DNA of 43,938 bases from Firmicutes bacterium UBA911 (lineage in GTDB: Bacteria; Bacillota; Desulfotomaculia; Desulfotomaculales; Desulforudaceae). The stretch covers positions 42,257-86,194 of the forward strand of contig DBEH01000001.1 in assembly GCA_002294005.1 (NCBI GenBank), read 5' to 3'. Below the pieces are notes generated by a model. The model worked only from the letters and a program-made list of their open reading frames with translations, did not search any database and was not told the DNA's origin. Position 1 is the first letter of the stretch. The number at the start of each line of letters is the position of its first letter. The translations under genes and the position numbers were made by a program. Positions 16,965 to 23,755 of this stretch are shown here, one piece after another.

Positions 16965-17720
16965 CTAGCCGAAACGCCCGGTAATGTAGTCTTCCGTCCG
17001 TTTGTCGGTCGGTTTGGTGAACAGGGTGTCGGTGACCCCCGATTCCACTACTTCTCCGCTCAGGAAGAAAGCGGTGATGTCCGACACCCGGGCCGCCTGT
17101 TGCATGTTGTGCGTGACGATGATGATCGTGTAGTCCTTTTTTAGTTCCTGAAGCAACTCCTCGATCTTGAGCGTCGAGATCGGGTCCAGGGCGGAGCTGG
17201 GTTCGTCCATCAGGAGCACGTCGGGCTCCACCGCGAGCAGCCGGGCGATGCACAGCCGTTGTTGCTGCCCGCCCGAAAGCCCCAACGCCGAGCGGAACAG
17301 GCGGTGACGGACCTCCTCCCAGAGGGCCGCGTCCCGCAGGCTGCGCTCCACGATCTCGTCGAGCCGCTGCTTGTTCTTCAAACCGTGAATCCGCGGCCCG
17401 TAGGCGACGTTGTCGTACACCGACATCGGAAAGGGATTGGGCCGCTGGAACACCATCCCGACCCGCTTGCGGAGCTGTACCACGTCAACCTCCGGTCCAA
17501 CGATGTTCTGACCGTCGAGCAACACCTCTCCCGACACCCGCACCCCTTCAATCAAATCGTTCATCCGGTTCAAGACCCGCAAAAACGTGCTCTTGCCGCA
17601 GCCGGAAGGCCCGATGAGCGCGGTGATCCGCCGCTCCGGAACGTCCATGTTGATGTGGATCAGAGCTTGCAAATCCCCATAGTGTAAACTGAGGTCCCGG
17701 ATCACGATCTTGTTCTCCAT
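16965..17720 (-). CDS. pstB: Phosphate ABC transporter ATP-binding protein
   Basis: ATPase subunit of the high-affinity phosphate importer PstSCAB, 251 aa. The Walker A motif is GPSGCGKST, the Q-loop region MVFQRPNPFPMSVYDNVAYGPR is diagnostic for PstB, the signature is LSGGQQQRLCIARLLA and Walker B is VLLMDEPSSALDP, followed by the H-loop TIIIVTHNMQQA. The substrate-binding protein and the permeases (PstS, PstC, PstA) are not next to it, in contrast to the usual operon. A PhoP-box-like array lies about 155-180 bases upstream, which suggests regulation by the adjacent PhoPR. Confidence 0.95.
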   Translation of the reverse strand: MENKIVIRDLSLHYGDLQALIHINMDVPERRITALIGPSGCGKSTFLRVLNRMNDLIEGVRVSGEVLLDGQNIVGPEVDVVQLRKRVGMVFQRPNPFPMSVYDNVAYGPRIHGLKNKQRLDEIVERSLRDAALWEEVRHRLFRSALGLSGGQQQRLCIARLLAVEPDVLLMDEPSSALDPISTLKIEELLQELKKDYTIIIVTHNMQQAARVSDITAFFLSGEVVESGVTDTLFTKPTDKRTEDYITGRFG

Positions 17721-17860
17721 CCGTCTACTTCAAACCCCCTATAGGATTTGCCGAAAAGGCGTAATGCCGTTGGTGCCCACGCCCGGATGGACGACGGCGG
17801 CGAACGGCGCCGGCGCGAACCACCTGCCCGGCCAAGGTCCCGACTCTCCCCCGATCCAAC

Positions 17861-17900
17861 CTAACACGCCGTTGTTAGTCCGGTGTTAAGTCAAAGTTAA
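17861..17900 (-). promoter_or_regulatory. Candidate PhoP box array upstream of pstB
   Basis: On the minus strand three hexamers follow each other at an exact 11-bp period: TTAACT (17900-17895), TTAACA (17889-17884) and CTAACA (17878-17873), each separated by 5 bases. This matches the Bacillus PhoP box TT(A/T/C)ACA repeated with about 5-base spacers. A further inverted copy (17861-17866) makes a small palindrome with the third. It lies between the phoR stop and pstB. The 17721-17860 leader shows no convincing -35/-10 pair. Confidence 0.6.
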
Positions 17901-17921
17901 GGCCGAAGCTCGACACCGGTA

Positions 17922-19256
17922 CTAAGACGGCAAAAACAAAGAGAAGACCGTGCCCTTGCCGGGCTTGCTGGTCACCCGTATTTTGCCGCCGTGACCCTCG
18001 ACGGTGTGTTTGACGATCGCCAGCCCCAGGCCGGTGCCGCCCTGGGTGCGGGCCTTGTCCGCCCGGAAGAAGCGCTCGAAGATCCGGGGCAGGTTTTCCG
18101 GCGCGATCCCGGCGCCGGTATCCGAGACTTCCACTTCCACTCCGCCCTCGGCCGCCGCGGCCCGGATCGTAATCCCGCCTTTTTCGGTGAACTTCACGGC
18201 GTTGTCCAAAAGGTTGGTGAACACCTGGGCCAAGAGGTCCTCGTCCCCGGTCACCGGAGGCAACCCTTCGGGGAGTTCCACCCGCAGCGCCAGTCCTTTT
18301 TGCCGCGCCCGGGAGGCGAAGGTGTCCACCGCCCGTTGCACGACCGCAGGCAATTCCACCGGCAAACGGCCGAACATATTCCGCCGTTCCTCAATGGTGG
18401 CCAATTTCAGCAGGTCTTCCACCAATTCGGTCATCCGGTCGGTTTCCTCCTGAATAATCCCCAGGAAACGGTGCGCCGTTTCCGGCTCATTCACCGCGCC
18501 GTCCCTCAAGGCCTCGATAAACCCCCGGACGGACGTCAGCGGCGTGCGCAACTCGTGTGAAGCGTTGGCCACGAATTCGGTGCGCATTTCTTCCAGCCGG
18601 CGGCGCTCGGTGATGTCCCGGAAAAGGGCGACCACGCCGCCCTGGGGCCCGCGGAGCGGGGTCAAGTGCACCCGGAAGATGCGCGGCTCCGGGGTCAGAA
18701 TCCGCAGCTCCTGATTCAAGGGCCGGCCCGACTCCAGCGCCTGGCGGAAGAGCCGGTCCAGTTCGTAGTCCCGCACCACCTCGAGCACCGTCCGGCCGAG
18801 GCTCGCTTCCTCGTTCAGGCCGAAAGCTTCTTCAACCACCGGGTTGATCAGGATTACCCGCGTCTCCTGGTCGACGGCGATCACTCCGTCCGCCATACTG
18901 TCCAGAATGGCCTGGATCCGGTTTTTCTCGTCGGTCACCAGGCTCAGCGTGCCCCGCAAGCGCTGGGCCATCTGGTTGAAACTCTGCGCCAGCTTGCCGA
19001 CTTCGTCGCCCTCGTATACCCGGATGGTCTTGTTGAGGTCGCCCTCCGCAATCTTCTCGGCGGTATCGGCCACCCGGGAGAGCGGCTGGCGGATAAACCG
19101 GGGGGCCAGGACGGCCATCGCCGCCGCGGCCAGGAGCCCCAGCGCCATCGCCGCTCCCGTACCGAGAAGGCCGGCGGCGGAAAACGCCCACAGGGAGATG
19201 ATCACCGCCGCCAGCAGCAGCAGGCTGAAAACCACCTGGTTCTGCATCCGTCTCAT
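17922..19256 (-). CDS. phoR: Sensor histidine kinase, PhoR/WalK-type
   Basis: Membrane sensor kinase of 444 aa. Two close N-terminal membrane helices (about 8-30 and 32-50) leave almost no extracellular domain, so sensing is probably internal or through partners. Then come HAMP (ADTAEKIAEGDLNKTI), PAS (ILDSMADGVIAVDQETRVILINP), the HisKA dimerisation helix with the phospho-accepting His in FVANASHELRTPLTSVRG, and HATPase_c with the N box (VFTNLLDNAVKFTEKG), G1 (DTGAGIAPE) and G2 (GGTGLGLAIVKH). Its ATG overlaps the response regulator stop by 4 bases. The phosphate assignment is by neighbours (pstB, phoU) and domain order. Confidence 0.85.
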   Translation of the reverse strand: MRRMQNQVVFSLLLLAAVIISLWAFSAAGLLGTGAAMALGLLAAAAMAVLAPRFIRQPLSRVADTAEKIAEGDLNKTIRVYEGDEVGKLAQSFNQMAQRLRGTLSLVTDEKNRIQAILDSMADGVIAVDQETRVILINPVVEEAFGLNEEASLGRTVLEVVRDYELDRLFRQALESGRPLNQELRILTPEPRIFRVHLTPLRGPQGGVVALFRDITERRRLEEMRTEFVANASHELRTPLTSVRGFIEALRDGAVNEPETAHRFLGIIQEETDRMTELVEDLLKLATIEERRNMFGRLPVELPAVVQRAVDTFASRARQKGLALRVELPEGLPPVTGDEDLLAQVFTNLLDNAVKFTEKGGITIRAAAAEGGVEVEVSDTGAGIAPENLPRIFERFFRADKARTQGGTGLGLAIVKHTVEGHGGKIRVTSKPGKGTVFSLFLPS

Positions 19257-19948
19257 CCGCTCAACTCCCGGAAACGGTAGCCGACTCCGCGCACCGTTTC
19301 AATGTACTGGGGGCTTCCAGGCAGCCGCTGCAGTTTTTGGCGCACGTGACGCACATGCACGTCCACGGTCCGGGAATCACCCGCATAGTCATAGCCCCAG
19401 ACCTTCTGGAGCAGCAAATCCCGGGAGAAAACCCGGCCCGGACTTCCGGCCAACACCCACAACAACTCAAATTCGGTGGGCGTCAGCCGCTCCCGCTTCC
19501 CCGCCGCCTCAACCGCCAGACGCTCCGCGTCGATTACCAGGTCGCCCGACCGAACCATCTTGCGCCCCTCTTGCACCGGGACGTGACGGCGCAGCCGCGC
19601 CTTGACCCGGGCGACCAGTTCCCGCACGCTGAACGGCTTGGCGATATAATCGTCGGCGCCCAGTTCCAGGCCGAGCACGCGGTCCAACTCCTGGCTCCTC
19701 GCGCTCAGGATGATCACCGGGATGTCCCGGGTGCGCTCGTTCTGGCGCATCAGCCGGCAAATGGTCAGCCCGTCCAGGCCGGGCAGCATGACATCCAGCA
19801 CCACCAGATCGATCCGCTCGGTGTGAACCACCTCCAACGCGCGGTCACCGTCGTGGGCCTCCAGCACCTGAAAGCCCTCTTTCTCCAGGGCGTACCGCAC
19901 CAGTTCGGCAATGTGTTTGTCGTCCTCGACCACCAAAACCTTTACCAT
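19253..19948 (-). CDS. phoP: OmpR-family response regulator, PhoP-type
   Basis: DNA-binding response regulator of 231 aa. The receiver domain has the acidic pocket (VVEDD), the phospho-accepting Asp52 in VVLDVMLPGLDG, Thr/Ser at IILSARS and Lys104 in DYIAKPFS. The C-terminal winged helix (about 130-228) shows LTPTEFELLWVLAGSPGRVFSRDLLL, the recognition region DSRTVDVHVRHVRQKL and the closing VRGVGYRFRE. It is translationally coupled to the kinase (ATGA overlap). Binding to the TTAACA-type repeats downstream of the kinase gene is inferred. Confidence 0.88.
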   Translation of the reverse strand: MVKVLVVEDDKHIAELVRYALEKEGFQVLEAHDGDRALEVVHTERIDLVVLDVMLPGLDGLTICRLMRQNERTRDIPVIILSARSQELDRVLGLELGADDYIAKPFSVRELVARVKARLRRHVPVQEGRKMVRSGDLVIDAERLAVEAAGKRERLTPTEFELLWVLAGSPGRVFSRDLLLQKVWGYDYAGDSRTVDVHVRHVRQKLQRLPGSPQYIETVRGVGYRFRELSG

Positions 19949-19955
19949 TGACCAA

Positions 19956-20792
19956 TCACTCCAGGGCCATTACTGCGGCCATCCGGCCGGTTATCCCCCG
20001 GGAGGCCCGGTGGGAAAAGAACTCTTCGGGGTGGCACGAAGTACACCACGGAGCAGTATCGATCTGCTCGCTCCGTACGCCGGCCGCCTCCAAAATCCGC
20101 CTGTTGAGCAACGCAAGGTCTAGCCGCCCACCCTCCCCGTCCCCGGGGTGGGGGCGGACCTCCGCCGCGGTGCCGAATTGCTGGGCGAACATCCCCGCCA
20201 CCTCCGGACCCACCGTATAGCAGCAGGCCCCGATCGACGGGCCGATTCCGACCAGCATTCTTTCGGGTGAAGCGCCGAAATGTTCCCGCATCAGGCTGAC
20301 GGCCCGGGCGGCGATCCGGCCCAGGGTCCCCCGCCAGCCGGCGTGCACCAGGGCGACCGCCGGCCGTACCGGGTCGAAAAAAAAGAGGGGCACACAGTCA
20401 CCATAGAAAGTGGCGAGCGGCACTCCGGGGACATCGGTGGCCAGGCCGTCGACTCCGGGCACCGCCCCGCCCGGGTCAAAAGCCCCCCGGCCCCGGTCGC
20501 CCGGCCCCACCACCGCTATCGCCGTTCCGTGCACCTGGGCGCAAGCCACCAGGTCCCGGTGGTTCAACCCGAGCGCCGCACAGAAAGAGGCCCGGTTGCT
20601 GAGGACCGCTTGCGGGTCGTCGCCCACGTGCAGTCCCAAGTTCAACGTGCTGTAGGGGCCCCGGCTCCAGCCTCCCCGCCGGTTGCTGAAAGCGGCCCGG
20701 ACGCCGCCCCCCCCCGCAAACCCGGGCGCATAATATGCCAGCCCGCCGGCTTCTTCTGCTCGAAAACCGGGACTAGCCCTCCCCGCGTCCAT
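19956..20792 (-). CDS. pgeF: PgeF/YfiH-family protein (YlmD; laccase-domain purine nucleosidase type)
   Basis: Protein of 278 aa of the DUF152/YfiH family, once called multicopper polyphenol oxidase. Family members are now linked to adenosine deaminase or phosphorylase activity and, in enterobacteria, to peptidoglycan editing. The metal-site residues are present: His in CAQVHGTAIAVV, Cys in FYGDCVPLFFFDP and His in VALVHAGWRGTLGRIA, plus GIGPSIGACCYTVG and FFSHRASRGITGR at the end. In Bacillus this gene is ylmD, followed directly by ylmE; here phoPR, pstB and phoU lie between. The first 30 residues are poorly conserved and the start overlaps a possible small upstream frame by 20 bases. Confidence 0.92.
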   Translation of the reverse strand: MDAGRASPGFRAEEAGGLAYYAPGFAGGGGVRAAFSNRRGGWSRGPYSTLNLGLHVGDDPQAVLSNRASFCAALGLNHRDLVACAQVHGTAIAVVGPGDRGRGAFDPGGAVPGVDGLATDVPGVPLATFYGDCVPLFFFDPVRPAVALVHAGWRGTLGRIAARAVSLMREHFGASPERMLVGIGPSIGACCYTVGPEVAGMFAQQFGTAAEVRPHPGDGEGGRLDLALLNRRILEAAGVRSEQIDTAPWCTSCHPEEFFSHRASRGITGRMAAVMALE

Positions 20793-20928
20793 TTCCGCCC
20801 CCCGCCTTGCCGTGCAGATCCGCGTCCAGGGCCACCAGCTTCTCTAAGACGCAGTTGTGCGCCTCTGGTTCGGAATGTGTTTTGAGGACGACTGTTTCCT
20901 GCCGCCCGCGCCGGTAGACGAAGCGCAC
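20773..20928 (-). CDS. Possible small protein of 51 aa upstream of pgeF
   Basis: A short open frame starts at GTG 20928, encodes a basic, then acidic peptide (MRFVYRRGRQETVVLKTHS... HNCVLEKLVALDADLHGK) and overlaps the pgeF start. A good sigma-A-type promoter lies just upstream, so the segment is transcribed. However, the GGGAGG ribosome site touches the GTG rather than preceding it by the normal distance, so translation is doubtful. I do not recognise a family. It could equally be a leader. Confidence 0.3.
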   Translation of the reverse strand: MRFVYRRGRQETVVLKTHSEPEAHNCVLEKLVALDADLHGKAGGGNGRGEG

Positions 20929-20955
20929 CTCCCTGCTTTTTCAATGACTGACTAG

Positions 20956-20985
20956 ATTATAGCCGCTAATCCACAAGGACGGCAA
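20956..20985 (-). promoter_or_regulatory. Candidate sigma-A promoter for pgeF-phoPR
   Basis: Minus strand: TTGCCG, 18 bases, then a perfect TATAAT (20961-20956). It lies about 28 bases before the small frame at 20928 and would drive pgeF and the phoP-phoR pair. Confidence 0.6.
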
Positions 20986-21016
20986 CCGAATTGCGCGGAA
21001 AGCAGCCGAAAACCCG

Positions 21017-21096
21017 AAGGGGGTGAACATAAGGGGGGGGTGAACACTAAAAAGGTGTTTTCTTGTCACCGCCGGAGTCTTAGAACTTGCCGGTGA
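21017..21096 (+). other. Duplicated ribosome-site-like element with a short open frame
   Basis: AAGGGGGTGAACA (21017-21028 region) is repeated as AAGGGGGGGGTGAACA (21031-21046). The second copy places GTG at 21040, opening an 18-codon frame (MNTKKVFSCHRRSLRTCR) that stops at 21096, before the fmdB-like gene. It could be a leader peptide or chance; the rest of the 20986-21219 gap shows only the promoter listed next. Confidence 0.25.
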
Positions 21097-21166
21097 GCGT
21101 GAAGCGGGTCCATAAGCCGGGTAACAGCGGAGTTCGGAAAAAGAGGCGGGCTCGGGTCCTCCGCCC

Positions 21167-21196
21167 TTGACAGCCGCAGGGCGTCCGGCTTAAGCT
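21167..21196 (+). promoter_or_regulatory. Candidate promoter of the fmdB-like gene
   Basis: A consensus -35 TTGACA (21167-21172) is followed after 18 bases by TAAGCT, a weak -10. The start codon of the zinc-ribbon gene is 24 bases further on. Confidence 0.4.
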
Positions 21197-21219
21197 AGGG
21201 ACGAAAGGAGCGGTCTGTT

Positions 21220-21432
21220 GTGCCGGTATACGAGTTCAGGTGTCCTTGGTGCCAGCGGAAATTCGAGAGGCTTTGCCGCCTCGGTGAAACCGGGGCGCAC
21301 CTTACCTGTCCGGAGTGCAACCTTTCCGGCGCGGTACGAATCGTTTCCGGGTTCAGTTCGCCGGGTACGGAGGGCGGAAAGGGCGACGCCTGTGGGCCCT
21401 GCACCAAGTCCAGTTGTGCCGGCTGCCGTTGA
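21220..21432 (+). CDS. FmdB-family zinc-ribbon protein
   Basis: Small protein of 70 aa that opens with the FmdB/CxxC_CxxC_SSSS signature: MPVYEFRCPWCQRKFERLC, then LTCPECN, a four-cysteine zinc ribbon. Family members are called putative regulators, but the role is unproven. After the ribbon there is a Gly-rich linker and a second cysteine cluster at the very end (CGPCTKSSCAGC), which resembles other FmdB tails. The GTG start has AAAGGAG at a good distance. It is the only plus-strand gene between 10.3 and 43.9 kb, set between pgeF and the ylmC remnant. Confidence 0.85.
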   Translation: MPVYEFRCPWCQRKFERLCRLGETGAHLTCPECNLSGAVRIVSGFSSPGTEGGKGDACGPCTKSSCAGCR

Positions 21433-21584
21433 CCCTGTCGATCAAAGAGCGAAAGCCTAGCGCCCCGGCCAATATGAGAGGTGTGAGGTGAGAGGTGTGA
21501 AAAGTTGAACCAAGTGGTCAAAGTCATTCCGAGCTTTCCCACTTCTCACTTCTCAATCCGGGGCTTTTGCTTTCCCAGCTCCGG
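21433..21584. repeat. Intergenic low-complexity GAGGTG/GAGAAGTG repeat stretch
   Basis: The stretch contains degenerate heptamer-like repeats: GAGAGGTGTGAGGTGAGAGG on the plus strand near 21477-21500 and, on the minus strand, GAGAAGTGAGAAGTGGGAAA (about 21536-21555 read in reverse). A related GTGGGAAATGGGAAGTTGG element appears at about 21869-21888 on the minus strand. No gene is visible. Confidence 0.5.
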
Positions 21585-21777
21585 CTATCGGCGCGCCGGG
21601 AAGCGTTCAGCGTAGTCAGGCACCTCTACCAAAATTACGTCCACTCCGATTTTAACGATTTTTTCCCAGGGGACCATGATTTCGTCGTCGCGCCCAAAAA
21701 AGCCGAGCACCCTTGATGCGCCGGCCGTCGATCACATTCACAATTTCACGCATCCGGAGGTCGGACACTTTTAGCAT
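21585..21777 (-). pseudogene. ylmC: YlmC/YmxH-family sporulation protein remnant (internal deletion and frame break)
   Basis: The ATG at 21777 with GGGGTGAT upstream opens MLKVSDLRMREIVNVIDGRR, the start of a YlmC/YmxH PRC-barrel protein. The frame then departs after RIKG. In the next frame, from about 21710, the family's C-terminal half appears (LGFFGRDDEIMVPWEKI, then VKIGVDVILVEVP) and ends at 21585. The usual middle strand pair between these blocks (about 20-25 residues) is missing as well, so the gene seems to carry an in-gene deletion with a frame change, not just a single-base error. The position, downstream of sigG and before pgeF, matches Bacillus ylmC. The expected length of the missing part is from family knowledge. 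Confidence 0.7.
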
Positions 21778-21819
21778 CTGGATCACCCCGTTAATTATAT
21801 GTACGCCGCACCTTCCGGA

Positions 21820-21850
21820 AGAACCAAAACCGCCCCGAAAAACGGGGCGG
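21820..21850 (-). terminator. Rho-independent terminator downstream of spoIIR
   Basis: An 8-bp perfect stem (CCGCCCCG / CGGGGCGG, 5-base loop) is followed on the minus strand by TTTTGGTTCTT. It lies between spoIIR and the ylmC remnant. Confidence 0.75.
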
Positions 21851-22146
21851 CCCCTGATCCCACCTCCAACTTCCCATTTCCCACTTCCTAAACGGCGGAG
21901 CCGCCGGCGACGGCGACTTTGCGGAGCGTGGCCACGGCCCCCGGCGAAGGTGAGGCCAAGCCCTGCCGCCGCCGAGGACGCCAACACCACCACTCCGTGG
22001 AACAACTGACACCAACTCGTTAGGCGACAACAGCCGGCTGAGCCTTAACACCCCCCGATGGCAATCCGCAAGGCGGCATGCAGGGCTCCGAATCAAGTCG
22101 CCGGGGACGTCCACGCGGAGCACGGAGCCTAGCGGCGGCCCGCTAC
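21851..22146. other. Unexplained 0.3 kb between spoIIR and its terminator
   Basis: Open frames cross this stretch on both strands, but none has a good ribosome site or recognisable similarity. The composition is GC-rich with runs such as CGGCGGAGCCGCCGGCGACGG. It may be 3' untranslated sequence or decayed coding sequence. Confidence 0.4.
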
Positions 22147-22797
22147 CTAGATCCGCTCCTCCTTGTCTTTGCCGCTCAGGTGTCCGGCCAGGTTCGCCGC
22201 AAGGGCCGCGGATCTTTCCCAAAGCTCGGCCGCCCTGAACTTCACTTGCAGCCGGCCGGACCCGGCGGCGGGCACCTCATCCGCGGTGCCCGCCCCAAGC
22301 ACCTGGGGCTCCGCGTCAACGAAGCACAGCGGCGGGAAGAGCACGCACCACCAGTTGGCGCCGGCGCCGGACCCGAGAGTCACCCGGACGGCCTGGTAAT
22401 TACCGGCGGCCAGGGTCAGGTTCCCGTAGGTCCTGGTCGGAAACGCAAAGATGCCGTAGCCCACCTCAACTGAATAGTGCTTCCCGGCTTTTTCCACTTC
22501 CGCCTGACTGACCTGTTGGATCATAACCAGGCTGTCACCGACAACCTGCCCCGCCTCCCGGGCGTCATGCACCCCGAACACGAGGGGACGCACATTTTCC
22601 GCCACTGCTTGGCGCACCCGGTGCTTCAAAACCTGGTCGGCCTCAGCGTCGCTGTGGGGCACGATGTGAATCCGGATCAGGTTGTCCTGGTTGTAGGCCG
22701 GCGGGGCCGCCTCCTGCTGCCAGTGCACCGCGGCCCCACCCGCCGCCACTGCTCCCGCCACCAGCACGCCCGCCACCAAAAGCTTCGTTTTCCGCAT
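22147..22797 (-). CDS. spoIIR: Stage II sporulation protein R
   Basis: Forespore-secreted signal protein of 216 aa that triggers SpoIIGA to process pro-sigma-E in the mother cell. An N-terminal signal segment (LLVAGVLVAGAVAAGGAAV) precedes the SpoIIR domain: LIRIHIVPHSDAEADQVLKHRVRQAV, then VEVGYGIFAFPTRTYGNLTLAAG, and the hallmark GANWWCVLFPPLCFVD. The C-terminal 60 residues are family-variable. A GTG at 22806 is possible, but the GAGGTG ribosome site fits the ATG at 22797. It starts 24 bases after sigG, so sigG and spoIIR probably share a transcript, putting all the intercompartment signalling parts within 3.3 kb. Confidence 0.94.
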   Translation of the reverse strand: MRKTKLLVAGVLVAGAVAAGGAAVHWQQEAAPPAYNQDNLIRIHIVPHSDAEADQVLKHRVRQAVAENVRPLVFGVHDAREAGQVVGDSLVMIQQVSQAEVEKAGKHYSVEVGYGIFAFPTRTYGNLTLAAGNYQAVRVTLGSGAGANWWCVLFPPLCFVDAEPQVLGAGTADEVPAAGSGRLQVKFRAAELWERSAALAANLAGHLSGKDKEERI

Positions 22798-22821
22798 TTC
22801 CACCACACCTCGCTTTGAGGG

Positions 22822-23592
22822 TCAAATGTGTTTGCGCATATGGCTTAAGGCCGCTTTTTCCAGCCTGGACACCTGCGCCTGGGAGATGCCGATTTCCTCG
22901 GCCACCTCCATCTGCGTCTTCCCCTCGAAGAACCGCAGGGTTAGAATGAGTTTTTCCCGCTCGTTCGGCTTGCGGATCGCGTCCCGGATGGCGATGCCCT
23001 CCAGCCAGTTGGCATCAGCGTTTTTATCGTCTGAGACCTGGTCCATCACAAAGATCGGATCCCCGCCGTCGTGGTAAATCGGTTCGAAAAGTGAGATCGG
23101 TTCTTGAATGGAGTCCAGAGCGAACACGATTTCCTCACGGGGTATATTCAGTTCCCGGGCGATTTCGCTCACCGACGGCTCGCGCGAAAACCGGTTGGCC
23201 AGGTTGTCCCGAACCTGAAGCGCCTTGTACGCTACGTCACGCAAGGAGCGCGAGACCCGGATGGGGTTGTTGTCCCGCAAGTAACGCCTGATTTCGCCGA
23301 TGATCATCGGCACGGCGTAGGTGGAGAACTTGACGTTCTGGCCCAGGTCGAAGTTGTCAATGGCCTTGATCAGGCCGATACAGCCGACTTGGAACAGGTC
23401 GTCCACAAACTCGCGGCGGTTTGTGAACCTTTGGATCACGCTTAAGACCAGCCTGAGGTTGCCGTTGATGAGTTTGGACCGGGCCGAGGGATCTCCGGCT
23501 TGCATCTCCTGGAACAGCTGCCGCATTTCGGCGGCGGTCAAGACGGGGAGCTTGGACGTGTTGACCCCGCAAATCTCCACCTTGTTGACCAC
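22822..23592 (-). CDS. sigG: RNA polymerase sigma-G factor (late forespore)
   Basis: Sigma-70 family factor of 256 aa that runs late gene expression in the forespore. The opening MVNKVEICGVNTSKLPVLTAAEM is diagnostic of sigma-G. Region 2 reads LINGNLRLVLSVIQRFTNRREFVDDLFQVGCIGLIKAIDNFD with KFSTYAVPMIIGEIRRYLRD, and region 4 ends with MEVAEEIGISQAQVSRLEKAAL. The frame extends up to 23877, but that part overlaps sigE and lacks similarity; GTG 23592 has GGGAGG seven bases upstream. A sigma-F-like promoter precedes it. Confidence 0.96.
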   Translation of the reverse strand: MVNKVEICGVNTSKLPVLTAAEMRQLFQEMQAGDPSARSKLINGNLRLVLSVIQRFTNRREFVDDLFQVGCIGLIKAIDNFDLGQNVKFSTYAVPMIIGEIRRYLRDNNPIRVSRSLRDVAYKALQVRDNLANRFSREPSVSEIARELNIPREEIVFALDSIQEPISLFEPIYHDGGDPIFVMDQVSDDKNADANWLEGIAIRDAIRKPNEREKLILTLRFFEGKTQMEVAEEIGISQAQVSRLEKAALSHMRKHI

Positions 23593-23624
23593 AACCCGGC
23601 CTCCCTGCGTTATTTGATTGTCCT

Positions 23625-23654
23625 CATTATTGCCTTGCCCGCAGGCGTTTATAC
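23625..23654 (-). promoter_or_regulatory. Candidate sigma-F promoter of sigG
   Basis: Minus strand: GTATA, 15 bases, GGCAATAATG. This fits the Bacillus sigma-F pattern GYWTA-N15/16-GGNRANAMTW at all but the last -10 base. The -10 ends 33 bases before the sigG start codon. Control of sigG by sigma-F is established in Bacillus. Confidence 0.6.
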
Positions 23655-23755
23655 CGTACCACGGCCGGCCCACCGGCCGGGGGCGGAAAAACTTATGCCC
23701 CGGCCAGCACCGGAGCAAGGTTTGGTTGACTGATTGGCGGGCGCAAGGTTGTTTC

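Noticed and set aside
21713..22222. Open frames on both strands between the ylmC remnant and spoIIR
   Set aside because: They lack ribosome sites, cross a terminator hairpin and consist of Arg/Pro/Gly-rich text; I could not support either as a gene.
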